Source: an uncultured Ruminococcus sp. (lineage in GTDB: Bacteria > Bacillota > Clostridia > Oscillospirales > Acutalibacteraceae). From it: a DNA stretch of 25,323 bases. Under the pieces are notes generated by a model. That model had not been told where the DNA came from. It made no database searches and was given only the letters and a program-made list of their open reading frames with translations. The DNA lies in the NCBI GenBank assembly GCA_902767125.1, contig CACXGJ010000138.1, positions 1-25,323 of the forward strand, in the 5' to 3' direction. A program made the translations under genes and the position numbers. Of this stretch, positions 14,447 through 23,102 are shown in pieces; positions within the stretch are counted from its first letter, which is position 1, and each line of letters begins with the position of its first letter.

Positions 14447-16000
14447 ATGGATCCGGTGCTGGCAATATTCCTGATAGTAGCTATTTCGATAGTAGTCGGA
14501 GGATGTGCTTTTTTTGCAGGCGTTCAGTACAGAAAAAAAGTCGGTGAGGACAAAATCGGCTCTGCCGAAACCGAGGCAAAGAGGATAATTGATGAGGCTC
14601 AACGTCTTGGAGATGCGGCAAAAAAGGAAGCGGTCATAGCAGGTAAGGATGAGGCTCACAAGCTTCTTACCAATGCTGAACATGAGATCGCAGACAGACG
14701 AAAAGAAATGCAGCGTCAGGAAAGACGTATCCAACAAAAAGAAGAATCTGTAGAGAAAAAGCTCGAAAGTCTTGAGAAGAAGGATGAATCCGTTTCACAG
14801 AAGCTCAAGGCTGCCGAACAGCGTCTTGCTGAAGCTGAACAGATCAAACAAAGTGAACTTGGTGTTCTCGAAAAAATATCCGGATTTACTTCCGAACAGG
14901 CTAAAGCCTATATCCTGAATAATCTTGACAATGAGCTTACACATGAAAAGGCTGTCAAGATAATGGATTTTCAGCAGAAAACCAAGGAAGAATCCGAAAA
15001 GACCGCAAGAGAGATCGTATCCCTTGCAATACAGCGTATAGCTGCCGACCATGTGAGTGAATCGACTGTATCTGTCGTTCCTTTGCCGAATGACGATATG
15101 AAAGGAAGGATAATCGGTCGTGAGGGCAGAAATATACGTGCAATAGAGACCTTGACAGGTGTTGACCTCATAATAGACGATACACCCGAGGCAATCACCC
15201 TCTCATGCTTTGAACCCGTAAGGCGTGAAATAGCAAAGGTCACTCTTACAAAGCTCATTTCCGACGGCAGAATACATCCCGCCAAAATCGAGGAAATGTA
15301 TGAAAAGGCAAAGCGTGAGGTCGAATACACGATAAAATCCGAGGGTGAACGTGCTATCATCGAAGCAGGCATAAACAATATCCATCCCGAACTTGTGAAG
15401 CTCCTCGGAAGACTCCATTTCCGTACAAGCTATGGTCAGAATGTCCTCGAGCATTCGCTTGAGGTGGCATATCTCGCAGGTATAATGGCATCCGAGCTTG
15501 GACTTGATCCTACACTTGCAAGACGTGCAGGACTTCTGCATGACATAGGCAAGGCTCTTGATCAGGAGGTAGAAGGCTCACATATCGAAATAGGCGTTGA
15601 TATTGCAAGGAAATATAAAGAGAGTGAGGCAGTCGTTCATGCAATACACGCCCATCACGGTGATGTAGAGGCAAAGACTGTTATAGCCTGCCTTGTACAG
15701 GCAGCAGATGCGATATCCGCTGCAAGACCCGGGGCAAGGCGTGAAAATCTCGAAAATTATATCAAGCGTCTCGAAAAGCTCGAGGAAGTCGCTTCTTCAT
15801 TTGAGGGCGTTGAAAGATGCTTTGCAATACAGGCAGGACGTGAGGTAAGAATCATCGTGCGACCTGAAGTGGTCAAGGATGATTCAATGGTACTGCTTGC
15901 CCGTGACATATGCAAGAAGATCGAAGACGAGGTAGAGTATCCCGGACAGATAAAAGTAAATATCATCCGTGAGAGTCGTGCCGTTGAATACGCTAAATAA
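14447..16000 (+). CDS. rny: Ribonuclease Y
   Basis: RNase Y is the membrane-anchored endoribonuclease that starts bulk mRNA decay in many Firmicutes. The 517-residue protein shows the full architecture: an N-terminal membrane helix (about 4-25, AIFLIVAISIVVGGCAFFAGV), a long charged coiled coil (about 30-200), a KH domain with MKGRIIGREGRNIRAIETLTGVD, and an HD domain with LLHDIGKALD (HD pair) and the downstream HAIHAHHGD and AADAISAARPGARRE segments. The start is ATG at 14447, nine bases after AGGAGGTG; the in-frame GTG at 14435 overlaps that site and is rejected. A perfect terminator follows. In Bacillus subtilis the next gene is ymdB; here one extra gene intervenes. Confidence 0.97.
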   Translation: MDPVLAIFLIVAISIVVGGCAFFAGVQYRKKVGEDKIGSAETEAKRIIDEAQRLGDAAKKEAVIAGKDEAHKLLTNAEHEIADRRKEMQRQERRIQQKEESVEKKLESLEKKDESVSQKLKAAEQRLAEAEQIKQSELGVLEKISGFTSEQAKAYILNNLDNELTHEKAVKIMDFQQKTKEESEKTAREIVSLAIQRIAADHVSESTVSVVPLPNDDMKGRIIGREGRNIRAIETLTGVDLIIDDTPEAITLSCFEPVRREIAKVTLTKLISDGRIHPAKIEEMYEKAKREVEYTIKSEGERAIIEAGINNIHPELVKLLGRLHFRTSYGQNVLEHSLEVAYLAGIMASELGLDPTLARRAGLLHDIGKALDQEVEGSHIEIGVDIARKYKESEAVVHAIHAHHGDVEAKTVIACLVQAADAISAARPGARRENLENYIKRLEKLEEVASSFEGVERCFAIQAGREVRIIVRPEVVKDDSMVLLARDICKKIEDEVEYPGQIKVNIIRESRAVEYAK

Positions 16001-16017
16001 ATCAGCAATCAACAATG

Positions 16018-16060
16018 ACAGACAGGCAATTTTTATTTTGCCTGTCTGTTTTTTATTTTC
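16018..16060 (+). terminator. Intrinsic terminator of rny
   Basis: A 12-bp perfect stem (16018-16029 with 16038-16049; core GACAGGCAA) with an 8-nt loop, followed by TTTTTTATTTT. Confidence 0.92.
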
Positions 16061-16124
16061 CTTTCACTTTTTGAGAGACTATGAATAATATGGTGATATA
16101 GGAAGATATAAGGAGGAAACATAT

Positions 16125-16952
16125 ATGCCAGAAAATTTTTTATGCAACGGCTGTAATGATTGTTATCCGAGTGATAAGATAAAAGAGGCTGTCTGCATAA
16201 ATGCCTCACGTATTTATGACTCATGCTCGGATAAGGACTGCCTTGAAGACCTGCCCGTGCTTCTCACAAAGGCAGGTCAGTGCATGATAGACAAGGCTGC
16301 AAATGTCCGTCTTAATGATGTCAGCGTCTGCAATGTTTCGACAGGCCTGCAGCCCGTGCCATTCCACAAGGGTTTCTATGCGGTGGATATGACATTTTAC
16401 TTTGATGTGAACCTTGATGTATTCATGGCTCCGAATGCAATGCCGATGCCTGTGAAGGGACTTGCCGTATTTTCAAAAAGAGCCGTACTTTTCGGCAGTG
16501 ACGGCAGCGTGAAGATATTCAGCTCTGACGGCAATCCCGAAACTACCGATCCCGCCAATGCTCCGACAAGAAACTGCCCGAAGGCTATCGTCCAGATAGC
16601 AGAACCCATACCTCTCTCTGCAAGGCTCATTGACAGAAAAGCTCCGCCTCAAATGCCTCCGTTCCGTATTCCCGAAAGCATCGTAAGAAGATACGGCGGC
16701 GAATTTTCATCGAATGAGGCTGAAAAGCAGGTACTCGTATCAGTAGGAATATTCACCATCGTACAGCTTGAAAGAAATGTTCAGATGCTGATTCCTGCCT
16801 ATGATTTCTGCATACCTCACAAGGAATGTGTCAGCAGCTCGGAGGATCCATGCGAATTGTTCAGCAGCATTGATTTCCCGACAAGCGAATTTTTCCCGTC
16901 AAATCTGCCTCTCGAAAATAAAAAGCGTACAGGCTTTGAAGCCTCTGAATAA
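16125..16952 (+). CDS. Uncharacterised cysteine-rich protein between rny and ymdB
   Basis: A 275-residue protein I cannot assign to a named family, though the N-terminal pattern looks like a conserved Clostridia protein. The first 40 residues carry six cysteines (7, 10, 13, 24, 34 and 39) in CNGCNDC and INASRIYDSCSDKDCLEDL; more occur at about 53 and 69. The middle (VPFHKGFYAVDMTFYFDVNLDVF) looks beta-rich, and MPIPLSARLIDR-like and PPQMPPFRIPESIV segments follow. There is no signal peptide or membrane helix. ATG at 16125 follows AAGGAGG. It has its own terminator and so is a single-gene unit. Cysteine content and the nearby spoVS make a spore-coat or metal-binding role conceivable, but this is a guess. 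Confidence 0.75.
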   Translation: MPENFLCNGCNDCYPSDKIKEAVCINASRIYDSCSDKDCLEDLPVLLTKAGQCMIDKAANVRLNDVSVCNVSTGLQPVPFHKGFYAVDMTFYFDVNLDVFMAPNAMPMPVKGLAVFSKRAVLFGSDGSVKIFSSDGNPETTDPANAPTRNCPKAIVQIAEPIPLSARLIDRKAPPQMPPFRIPESIVRRYGGEFSSNEAEKQVLVSVGIFTIVQLERNVQMLIPAYDFCIPHKECVSSSEDPCELFSSIDFPTSEFFPSNLPLENKKRTGFEASE

Positions 16953-16957
16953 TATTG

Positions 16958-17007
16958 ATTCCCCTGTAAGATATCTGCATCTTCAGGGGAATTTCTATTA
17001 TTTTTTC
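16958..17007 (+). terminator. Intrinsic terminator of the cysteine-rich gene
   Basis: ATTCCCCTG (16958-16966) pairs with CAGGGGAAT (16984-16992), extended inward by AAGAT/ATCTT around a 6-nt loop, and is followed by TTCTATTATTTTTTC. Confidence 0.85.
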
Positions 17008-17017
17008 AAAAAAATAA

Positions 17018-17046
17018 TTGACAACAGAGCCGTTTGCATTTAAAAT
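17018..17046 (+). promoter_or_regulatory. Sigma-A promoter of ymdB
   Basis: A perfect TTGACA (17018-17023), a 17-bp spacer and TAAAAT (17041-17046), immediately after the preceding terminator and about 35 bases before the ymdB start. Confidence 0.75.
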
Positions 17047-17081
17047 TATAATGTCAGATTTTATTAGAAACAGGTGCTTTA

Positions 17082-17852
17082 ATGAATATATTGGCAATAG
17101 GTGATATAGTCGGAACAGTCGGCTGTCAGTTTCTTCGTGAAAGGCTCCCGTCACTCAAAAAAGCCGAGAATATAGACCTTGTTATCGCAAACGGCGAAAA
17201 TTCGGCAGACGGCAACGGCATTACAAAACTATCCGCTGAATTTATATTCTCAAGCGGTGTCGATGTTATAACCCTCGGAAACCATACCTTTAAAAGAAAA
17301 GAAATATATGAAGTGCTTGATAATTCTATCAGCATCATAAGACCTGCCAATTATCCCGAAAATACTACCCCCGGAAACGGCTTTACAGTATATGATCTCG
17401 GCAGGATACAGATCACTGTCATAAATCTCATGGGCTGTATGTTTATGGAACCTCTCAACGATCCATATACAACCATTGACGATATCCTCAAAAAGACCGA
17501 TACCAAAATCAAAATACTTGACTTCCATGCGGAAGCAACTGCCGAAAAGCTGGCTATGGCATACTATCTTGACGGAAAGGTCTCCGCAATGTTCGGGACA
17601 CATACTCATGTTCAGACCTCTGACGAAAGGATATTCCCAAAGGGTATGGGATATATAACCGATGTCGGAATGACAGGTCCGTATGAATCGGTGCTTGGAG
17701 TTGTACCTGAAATCGCTGTTAAAAAATTCAGGGAGAAATTGCCTGTGAAATTTGAAACGGCTTCGGGAAAATGCAAACTTGATTGTATCAAATTTACGAT
17801 CAATGACAAGACAGGCAAAACTGTTGATATAAAAAGGATAGAACTTGTATAA
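17082..17852 (+). CDS. ymdB: YmdB-family metallophosphoesterase
   Basis: A 256-residue calcineurin-like phosphoesterase of the YmdB group, which in Bacillus hydrolyses 2',3'-cyclic nucleotides and affects biofilm and late-growth gene choice. The dimetal ligands are visible in the expected places: GDIVG (Asp8), NGENSADGNG (Glu39, Asn40), GNHTF (Asn67, His68), DFHAEAT (His149) and GTHTHVQTSDE (His174, His176). The length matches the family. Its ATG has only a modest ribosome-binding site (CAGGTG). It keeps company with rny upstream and spoVS downstream, as in Bacillus, but with a separate promoter and one intervening gene. Confidence 0.95.
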   Translation: MNILAIGDIVGTVGCQFLRERLPSLKKAENIDLVIANGENSADGNGITKLSAEFIFSSGVDVITLGNHTFKRKEIYEVLDNSISIIRPANYPENTTPGNGFTVYDLGRIQITVINLMGCMFMEPLNDPYTTIDDILKKTDTKIKILDFHAEATAEKLAMAYYLDGKVSAMFGTHTHVQTSDERIFPKGMGYITDVGMTGPYESVLGVVPEIAVKKFREKLPVKFETASGKCKLDCIKFTINDKTGKTVDIKRIELV

Positions 17853-17887
17853 AATATAAAATTTACAGGTTTTTTTACACAAAATAC

Positions 17888-17916
17888 TTGCATAATATTA
17901 AAATTGCATATATTAT
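17888..17916 (+). promoter_or_regulatory. Possible promoter of spoVS
   Basis: TTGCAT (17888-17893), a 17-bp spacer and TATTAT (17911-17916), about 50 bases before the spoVS ATG. It does not resemble a sigma-H site, which controls spoVS in Bacillus subtilis. Confidence 0.45.
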
Positions 17917-17967
17917 ATAGATATATGTTTTTTATTTTTTTTAATGTTTTTAGGAGGAAATTCAAAA

Positions 17968-18228
17968 ATGGAAATTTTAAAGGTTTCATCAAAATCATCA
18001 CCAAATTCTGTTGCAGGTGCTATTGCAGGTGTCATAAGAGATTACGGCTGTGTTGAGGTACAGGCTGTAGGTGCAGGTGCTACCAATCAGGCTCTTAAAT
18101 CTATCGCTGTTGCAAGAGGCTATCTTGCTCCGATGGGTATCGACCTTGTTTGTATACCTGCTTTCACCAGCATTGAAATTGACGGTGTTGAGCGTACTGC
18201 AATGAAGCTTATAGTAGAGACCAAATAA
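17968..18228 (+). CDS. spoVS: Stage V sporulation protein S
   Basis: An 86-residue Alba-like protein, the usual SpoVS size, starting MEILKVSSKSSPNSVAGAIAG and continuing with EVQAVGAGATNQALKSIAVARGYLAPMGIDL. SpoVS binds nucleic acid and in Bacillus acts in the switch into late sporulation and septation. The start ATG at 17968 follows TAGGAGGAAA; a reading eight residues longer overlaps that ribosome-binding site and is rejected. It follows ymdB, the order seen in Bacillus. SpoVS also occurs in some non-spore-formers, so on its own it does not prove sporulation. Confidence 0.96.
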   Translation: MEILKVSSKSSPNSVAGAIAGVIRDYGCVEVQAVGAGATNQALKSIAVARGYLAPMGIDLVCIPAFTSIEIDGVERTAMKLIVETK

Positions 18229-18281
18229 TTTTTGATATCAGATGTGAGATGACTATTTTTTTATGAAGGAAGTGCGAAACG

Positions 18282-19973
18282 ATGATAAACGGTTCATGCT
18301 ATAAAAATGCTCTTATTTCAGGTGCAAATAATATCATAAAGCATACGGAAGAAATAAATGCCCTTAATATTTTTCCTGTCCCCGACGGCGATACGGGTAC
18401 AAATATGTCTATGACGATAAAGGCTGCAGGTCAGGCACTTGAGGAGCTTGATTCAAAAAGCATAGCTGAAATTTCTTCGGCTGCTGCATCGGCAATGCTG
18501 AAGTCTGCCCGTGGAAATTCGGGAGTTATACTCTCTCTGCTTTTCAGAGGTATCGCAAACGGTCTTAAGGGCAAAGAAAGTATCAATGGCAAGGATTTTA
18601 CACTCGCCTTGCGTGAGGGTGTCAAGACAGCTTATCAGGCTGTTATGAATCCTACCGAGGGTACTATCCTCACAGTCGCAAGAATGGCGTGCGAGGCAGG
18701 AGAACTTCTCTCGAAAAATGAAGATGATCCCGTTATCGTATTCGGTGAGATATGTGCCGCTGCCAATGCCGCACTTGCAAAAACTCCGAATATGCTGCCC
18801 GTACTCAAAAAAGCGGGTGTTGTGGATGCAGGCGGTAAGGGACTCTGCATGATATTTGACGGTATGCTCTCATTGCTCCGTGACGGTGTTATGATAGAAA
18901 ATGAGGAGGATACAGAAAAAACTCCCTCAAAGGAAGAATCGACTGCCGAATTTTTCAGAAATGCCGCTGCTGAATTTGATTCGGTCATAAACTTTACTTA
19001 CTGTACGGAATTTATTATAGGCAAGAATCCTGATGTTACAAAAAGCTATATGGAGCTGAAAGCCTACCTCGAAACATTGGGCGACTGTGTAGTTGTAGCT
19101 GATGACGAGGATATAATAAAGGTTCATGTCCATACGGAAAATCCCGGAAAGGCTCTTGAGGAAGCACTGACCTTCGGTCAGCTCCTCACCGTGAAGATAG
19201 AAAATATGAAGGAGCAGCACAGAAAGGCTGCCGAAAAATATGAGCGTGAAAAAGCAAAGGCAGAAGCCGAAGAAAAAAAGCGTCAGGCTCTGAAACCTGT
19301 TGCACCGGTTGATGAGATAGGCTTTGTGTCAGTCGCAACAGGTGAGGGTATTGAAAATGTATTCAAGGAGCTTGGCTGTCAGCATATCGTGAGCGGCGGT
19401 CAAAGCATGAATCCGAGTACCGAGGATATATATGAAGCTGTTATCGCTACACCCGCAAAGAATGTATTCGTTCTTCCGAACAACAAAAATATCATACTCG
19501 CTGCCGAACAGGTAGTGCCGATAGTTCAGGACAGAAATGTTATTATAATCCCTACCAGGACTATCCCACAGGGACTCGGTGCATTGCTTGCCTATTCCGA
19601 TGATGCTACCGTTGAGCTTAATGCGGAATATATGACGGCTGCTGCAAAAAAAGTCTCCACAGGTATGGTCACCTATGCGGCAAGAAATTCCGAGTTCGGA
19701 AGCACAAAGATTAAAGAGGGTGAAATAATCGCTCTCAATAACGGAAAACTCACCCACAAGGATAAGGATCCTGTTCATGCTGTTGTGAAGCTCGCAAAAG
19801 AAATGATACATCGTGATACCTCCTATGTTACCGTTATATACGGCAACGGCATAAATGAAGCTCAAGCCGAAGCGGCTATGCAGTCGATACAGTCAAAAGT
19901 CGGCTCCAATACAGAGGTCTCCCTTATTGAAGGCGGTCAGCCGATATACTACTTCATTCTTTCAGTGGAATGA
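18282..19973 (+). CDS. fakA: Fatty acid kinase catalytic subunit FakA (YloV)
   Basis: FakA phosphorylates fatty acids bound by FakB to acyl phosphates, which enter phospholipid synthesis. The 563-residue protein has an N-terminal DhaL-type nucleotide-binding domain (about 1-200) with the metal-binding FPVPDGDTGTNMSMT (Asp35, Asp37) and SARGNSGVILS, and then a middle region with HVHTENPG. After a Lys/Glu-rich stretch (about 310-340, YEREKAKAEAEEKKRQ) comes a C-terminal domain with FVLPNNKNIILAAEQ and RTIPQGLGALLAY. The start ATG follows AAGGAAG. A terminator separates it from recG. The yloU (asp23-like) gene usually before it is missing; spoVS is upstream instead. Confidence 0.95.
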   Translation: MINGSCYKNALISGANNIIKHTEEINALNIFPVPDGDTGTNMSMTIKAAGQALEELDSKSIAEISSAAASAMLKSARGNSGVILSLLFRGIANGLKGKESINGKDFTLALREGVKTAYQAVMNPTEGTILTVARMACEAGELLSKNEDDPVIVFGEICAAANAALAKTPNMLPVLKKAGVVDAGGKGLCMIFDGMLSLLRDGVMIENEEDTEKTPSKEESTAEFFRNAAAEFDSVINFTYCTEFIIGKNPDVTKSYMELKAYLETLGDCVVVADDEDIIKVHVHTENPGKALEEALTFGQLLTVKIENMKEQHRKAAEKYEREKAKAEAEEKKRQALKPVAPVDEIGFVSVATGEGIENVFKELGCQHIVSGGQSMNPSTEDIYEAVIATPAKNVFVLPNNKNIILAAEQVVPIVQDRNVIIIPTRTIPQGLGALLAYSDDATVELNAEYMTAAAKKVSTGMVTYAARNSEFGSTKIKEGEIIALNNGKLTHKDKDPVHAVVKLAKEMIHRDTSYVTVIYGNGINEAQAEAAMQSIQSKVGSNTEVSLIEGGQPIYYFILSVE

Positions 19974-19987
19974 TACCTGATGAAAAT

Positions 19988-20024
19988 GGTAAGCCTTTGA
20001 TCAAAAAAAGGTTTACCGTTTTTT
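19988..20024 (+). terminator. Intrinsic terminator between fakA and recG
   Basis: An 11-bp stem (19988-19998 with 20007-20017), fully paired with one G-U wobble, an 8-nt loop, then GTTTTTTG. Read-through into recG, whose ribosome-binding site lies about 20 bases on, remains possible. Confidence 0.75.
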
Positions 20025-20054
20025 GAAATAAAAATTTTTTTGAAGGAGGAGCTT

Positions 20055-22121
20055 ATGCCTTCACTTTTTAAAATACCCGTAAATCAGCTTTGGGGCATAG
20101 GAAAAACAAAAGAAAACGCTTTTAACAGACTTGGTATATATACTGTCGGAGACCTGTTAGAATTTTATCCGAAAAACTATGAGGACTGGAGCAATCCGCT
20201 TTGTATAAACGATGCCTGTATATTCAGCAGAAGCTATCATAACACCCCCTGCTGTATCAAAGCTGATGTAAGACGTGTCTATGAGCCTCATATTGTAAGA
20301 AACAATATGACTATATACAAGGTCGAGGTAAAGGACGAATATAATGATCGTATGACAGTGACCTTCTTCAATCAGTATTATACCTATCAAAAGCTGGTGA
20401 ATGGCGGAGAATACTTATTCTACGGTGTCGTAAAGGACAGTGAATACGGCTATCAGATGGCATCACCGTCAGTCCTTGATGTGTCAAATATGTGTATACA
20501 TCCCGTGTATCCCCAGACTGCCAACCTTACCACAAAACAGATAGAATTTGCTGTAAAACAGTCAATAAATATGCTTCCCGAAAAAGTCAATGATCCTGTT
20601 CCGCCCGATATACTTGAAAAATACAATCTGTGTGAGCTTGGATATGCCATCAAAAATATACATTTCCCCGAAGATCATATTGCCTTGAGCAATGCAAGAC
20701 AAAGACTGATATTCGAGGAGCTTCTGATACTTCAATTGGGTATGGCACGCCTCAAGGGCGGAAGACATGAGGAAACTGCACATAAAATAAAAAAAGACTT
20801 CACAAAGGAATTTTTCAAGATACTTCCATTTAAGCCGACTAATGCTCAAAAGCGGGCTATCGGTGAATGTATATCCGATATGAAAGAAAATGATTATCCT
20901 ATGAACAGGCTTATCCAGGGAGATGTCGGTTCAGGAAAAACCGCTGTTGCGGCAGCAGTGTGCTACAGTGCAGTAAAAAATTCCTTCCAGTGTGCATTCA
21001 TGGCTCCCACAGAGATTCTTGCAGAACAGCATTACAGGACTTTCACCGAATTATTCAAGGATACCGACATAACCGTAGGACTCCTTACAGGCTCCATGAG
21101 AGCCTCTCAAAAGAAAAAAATACAGGAACAGATAAAAAACGGTCAGATAGATATAACTATCGGAACTCATGCCCTTATCTCCGATAAAGTAGAGTTCGAT
21201 TCTCTCGGACTCGTCATAACAGATGAACAGCACCGTTTCGGAGTCGCTCAAAGAGCTGAACTTATTTCAAGGGGCAATAATCCTCATATACTCGTAATGT
21301 CTGCAACCCCCATCCCCCGAACACTTGCCCTGATGATATTCGGAGACCTTGATTTGTCGGTGCTGGATGAGATGCCTCCCGGAAGACAAAAAATAGATAC
21401 GCATTTAATAAGCAGTCGGGCGAAGCCAAAGGCTTATGACTTTATAAAAAGAGAAATAGATAACGGCAGACAATGCTATATAGTATGCCCCGTTGTCGCT
21501 CAAAATGACGAAAACAATCTCATATCCGCCGAAGAATACAGCGATATCCTTGACAGGACAGTCCTGAAAAATTACAGAAGGGCAGTCATTCACGGCAAAA
21601 TGAAGGCTTCCGAAAAGGACAGGATAATGCGGGATTTTTCAGCGGGAAATATTGATATTATCATTGCAACGACTGTTATCGAGGTCGGGATAGATGTCCC
21701 GAACAGTACCATAATTATGATAGAAAATGCAGAAAGATTCGGTCTTTCACAGCTCCATCAGCTTCGAGGACGTGTCGGCAGAGGAAAATATAAATCCTGC
21801 TGTATACTTGTTTCCGATACTCAAAAGAGCAGTACACTTGAAAGATTGAATGTCATGAGAAAAACAAATGACGGATTTGTGATAGCCGATGAAGACCTTA
21901 AGCTCCGAGGTCCGGGGGACTTCTTCGGTGCAAGACAGCATGGACTGCCTGAACTCAAGATAGCTAACCTGTCAAATGCTTCATCTGTCGAAAACGCCAA
22001 AATGGCTGCTCATGTGATACTTGAAAGTGATCCCGACCTGTCATTGAAGGAACACAGGGGACTTTATGTTGAGACTCAAAGGCTCTTTGCGGCAGTGGGT
22101 TCAACAGAAAGACTCCAGTAA
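20055..22121 (+). CDS. recG: ATP-dependent DNA helicase RecG
   Basis: RecG is a superfamily 2 branch-migrating helicase that remodels stalled replication forks and Holliday junctions. The 688-residue protein has an N-terminal wedge/OB-fold region (about 1-150; LWGIGKTKENAFNRLGIYTVGDLLEFYP), then the helicase core with GDVGSGKT (289-296), MAPTEILAEQH, DEQH (390-393) in LVITDEQHRFGV, VMSATPIPRTL, ATTVIEVGIDVPNST and QLHQLRGRVGRG. The start is ATG at 20055 after GAAGGAGGAGCTT; a TTG five codons upstream lies before that site and is rejected. A short gene follows within 34 bases and is probably co-transcribed. Confidence 0.97.
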   Translation: MPSLFKIPVNQLWGIGKTKENAFNRLGIYTVGDLLEFYPKNYEDWSNPLCINDACIFSRSYHNTPCCIKADVRRVYEPHIVRNNMTIYKVEVKDEYNDRMTVTFFNQYYTYQKLVNGGEYLFYGVVKDSEYGYQMASPSVLDVSNMCIHPVYPQTANLTTKQIEFAVKQSINMLPEKVNDPVPPDILEKYNLCELGYAIKNIHFPEDHIALSNARQRLIFEELLILQLGMARLKGGRHEETAHKIKKDFTKEFFKILPFKPTNAQKRAIGECISDMKENDYPMNRLIQGDVGSGKTAVAAAVCYSAVKNSFQCAFMAPTEILAEQHYRTFTELFKDTDITVGLLTGSMRASQKKKIQEQIKNGQIDITIGTHALISDKVEFDSLGLVITDEQHRFGVAQRAELISRGNNPHILVMSATPIPRTLALMIFGDLDLSVLDEMPPGRQKIDTHLISSRAKPKAYDFIKREIDNGRQCYIVCPVVAQNDENNLISAEEYSDILDRTVLKNYRRAVIHGKMKASEKDRIMRDFSAGNIDIIIATTVIEVGIDVPNSTIIMIENAERFGLSQLHQLRGRVGRGKYKSCCILVSDTQKSSTLERLNVMRKTNDGFVIADEDLKLRGPGDFFGARQHGLPELKIANLSNASSVENAKMAAHVILESDPDLSLKEHRGLYVETQRLFAAVGSTERLQ

Positions 22122-22155
22122 TAAAAAAATATATTTTCAGAAAGGAAGCAATGAA

Positions 22156-22869
22156 ATGGAAAACTATAATGACTTTTTACAGAGAATAAGCTATCAGCAG
22201 ACCGAACTCCAGATCAGAGACGGGGATTTTACGCCTAATGAGCGAGTTTTTCAGAAAGTAGCTCCCGAAAATTCATTCAAGGCATTCTTTGGTGATACAG
22301 TTGTCTTTGACCTCCCCAAAAAAGTCAAAAAGGCAATTTATCCGATACTTGACAAATTGTATGAAAAATGTCCCGAATGTTTTTGTCAAAGGCTTAATGA
22401 AAATACTATGCACATGACACTGCATGACCTTAATGCTTCCGATAATCTCAATGAGATTGCGTGTGATGTATTCAGCAATGAGATAAAGCTCCTTGAAGTC
22501 CTCGCAAAGAATCCCGTTGAGCATCATAAGATAAAAATGAAGACTAATTTCATTGTCAACATGGTCGATACAAGTCTTGTGCTTACCCTTGTACCCATTG
22601 ATGAGGATGAATGGAACAAGCTCCAAGCCCTCTATGACATGATAAACGAAGTCAGGGTATGCGGATATCCGTTTCTCACTCCGCATATAACCCTCGCTTA
22701 CTTCAATTACAACGGCTTTGACAAGTCATCATCCGACAAGCTCAAAAAAGTGGTTACTTCACTTAATGAAAAACTCGACCTTGAGATACATCTCGATACA
22801 AAGAAACTTTATTATCAGAAATTTGTCAGCATGAACGAATATATAAATATTTTCCGTCTTGCAGAATAA
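22156..22869 (+). CDS. 2H-phosphoesterase-like protein (LigT/RNA ligase-type fold)
   Basis: A 237-residue protein with two H-x-T motifs, HMT at 86-88 (MHMTLHDL) and HIT at 177-179 (PHITLAYF), about 90 residues apart, each in the hydrophobic beta-strand context of the 2H phosphoesterase superfamily. Members act on 2',3'-cyclic or 2'-5' phosphate ends of RNA, or on ADP-ribose-like cyclic phosphates; the substrate cannot be read here. No membrane segment is seen. ATG at 22156 follows AAAGGAAG; a longer in-frame reading would begin inside recG. It lies 34 bases after recG, likely in the same transcript, and ends at a strong terminator. The family call rests on motifs only. Confidence 0.7.
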   Translation: MENYNDFLQRISYQQTELQIRDGDFTPNERVFQKVAPENSFKAFFGDTVVFDLPKKVKKAIYPILDKLYEKCPECFCQRLNENTMHMTLHDLNASDNLNEIACDVFSNEIKLLEVLAKNPVEHHKIKMKTNFIVNMVDTSLVLTLVPIDEDEWNKLQALYDMINEVRVCGYPFLTPHITLAYFNYNGFDKSSSDKLKKVVTSLNEKLDLEIHLDTKKLYYQKFVSMNEYINIFRLAE

Positions 22870-22879
22870 AAAAATCTAT

Positions 22880-22921
22880 CCCTTGCGGAAAAAAACATCT
22901 TCCGCAAGGGAGTTTTTTATT
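22880..22921 (+). terminator. Intrinsic terminator of the recG-2H unit
   Basis: An 11-bp perfect stem, CCCTTGCGGAA (22880-22890) with its complement (22900-22910), a 9-nt loop, then AGTTTTTTATT. Confidence 0.92.
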
Positions 22922-22930
22922 CACTCTGTA

Positions 22931-22959
22931 TTGACAAACATATCACACTGTTATATAAT
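22931..22959 (+). promoter_or_regulatory. Consensus sigma-A promoter of the repeat-hairpin RNA
   Basis: TTGACA (22931-22936), exactly 17 bp, then TATAAT (22954-22959): a perfect consensus at both elements, rare even in strong genes. It starts ten bases after the preceding terminator and points into the three-repeat region, where no credible reading frame exists. Confidence 0.85.
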
Positions 22960-22977
22960 AAAATCACAGCGTGAAAC

Positions 22978-23011
22978 GTTGTTCTTATAATTCCCCATAG
23001 GGGACGAAAGA
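22978..23011 (+). repeat. Repeat unit 1 of the hairpin array
   Basis: Core AATTCCCCATAGGGGACGA at 22989-23007, preceded by GTTGTTCTTAT and followed by AAG. It matches unit 3 at 17 of the first 17 core positions and unit 2 at all but two of 19. Confidence 0.75.
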
Positions 23012-23042
23012 AGCCCACCGCCATAAATTACCCGTGCATTTC

Positions 23043-23073
23043 CGTTTTCACAACTCCCTATAGGGGACGATAC
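23043..23073 (+). repeat. Repeat unit 2 of the hairpin array
   Basis: Core AACTCCCTATAGGGGACGA at 23052-23070, preceded by CGTTTTCAC. The two core differences from unit 1 are T to C outside the stem and C to T inside it; the latter keeps the stem as U-G. Confidence 0.75.
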
Positions 23074-23102
23074 GCCAGACGGGATATAGTTTATCAAAGC
23101 GT

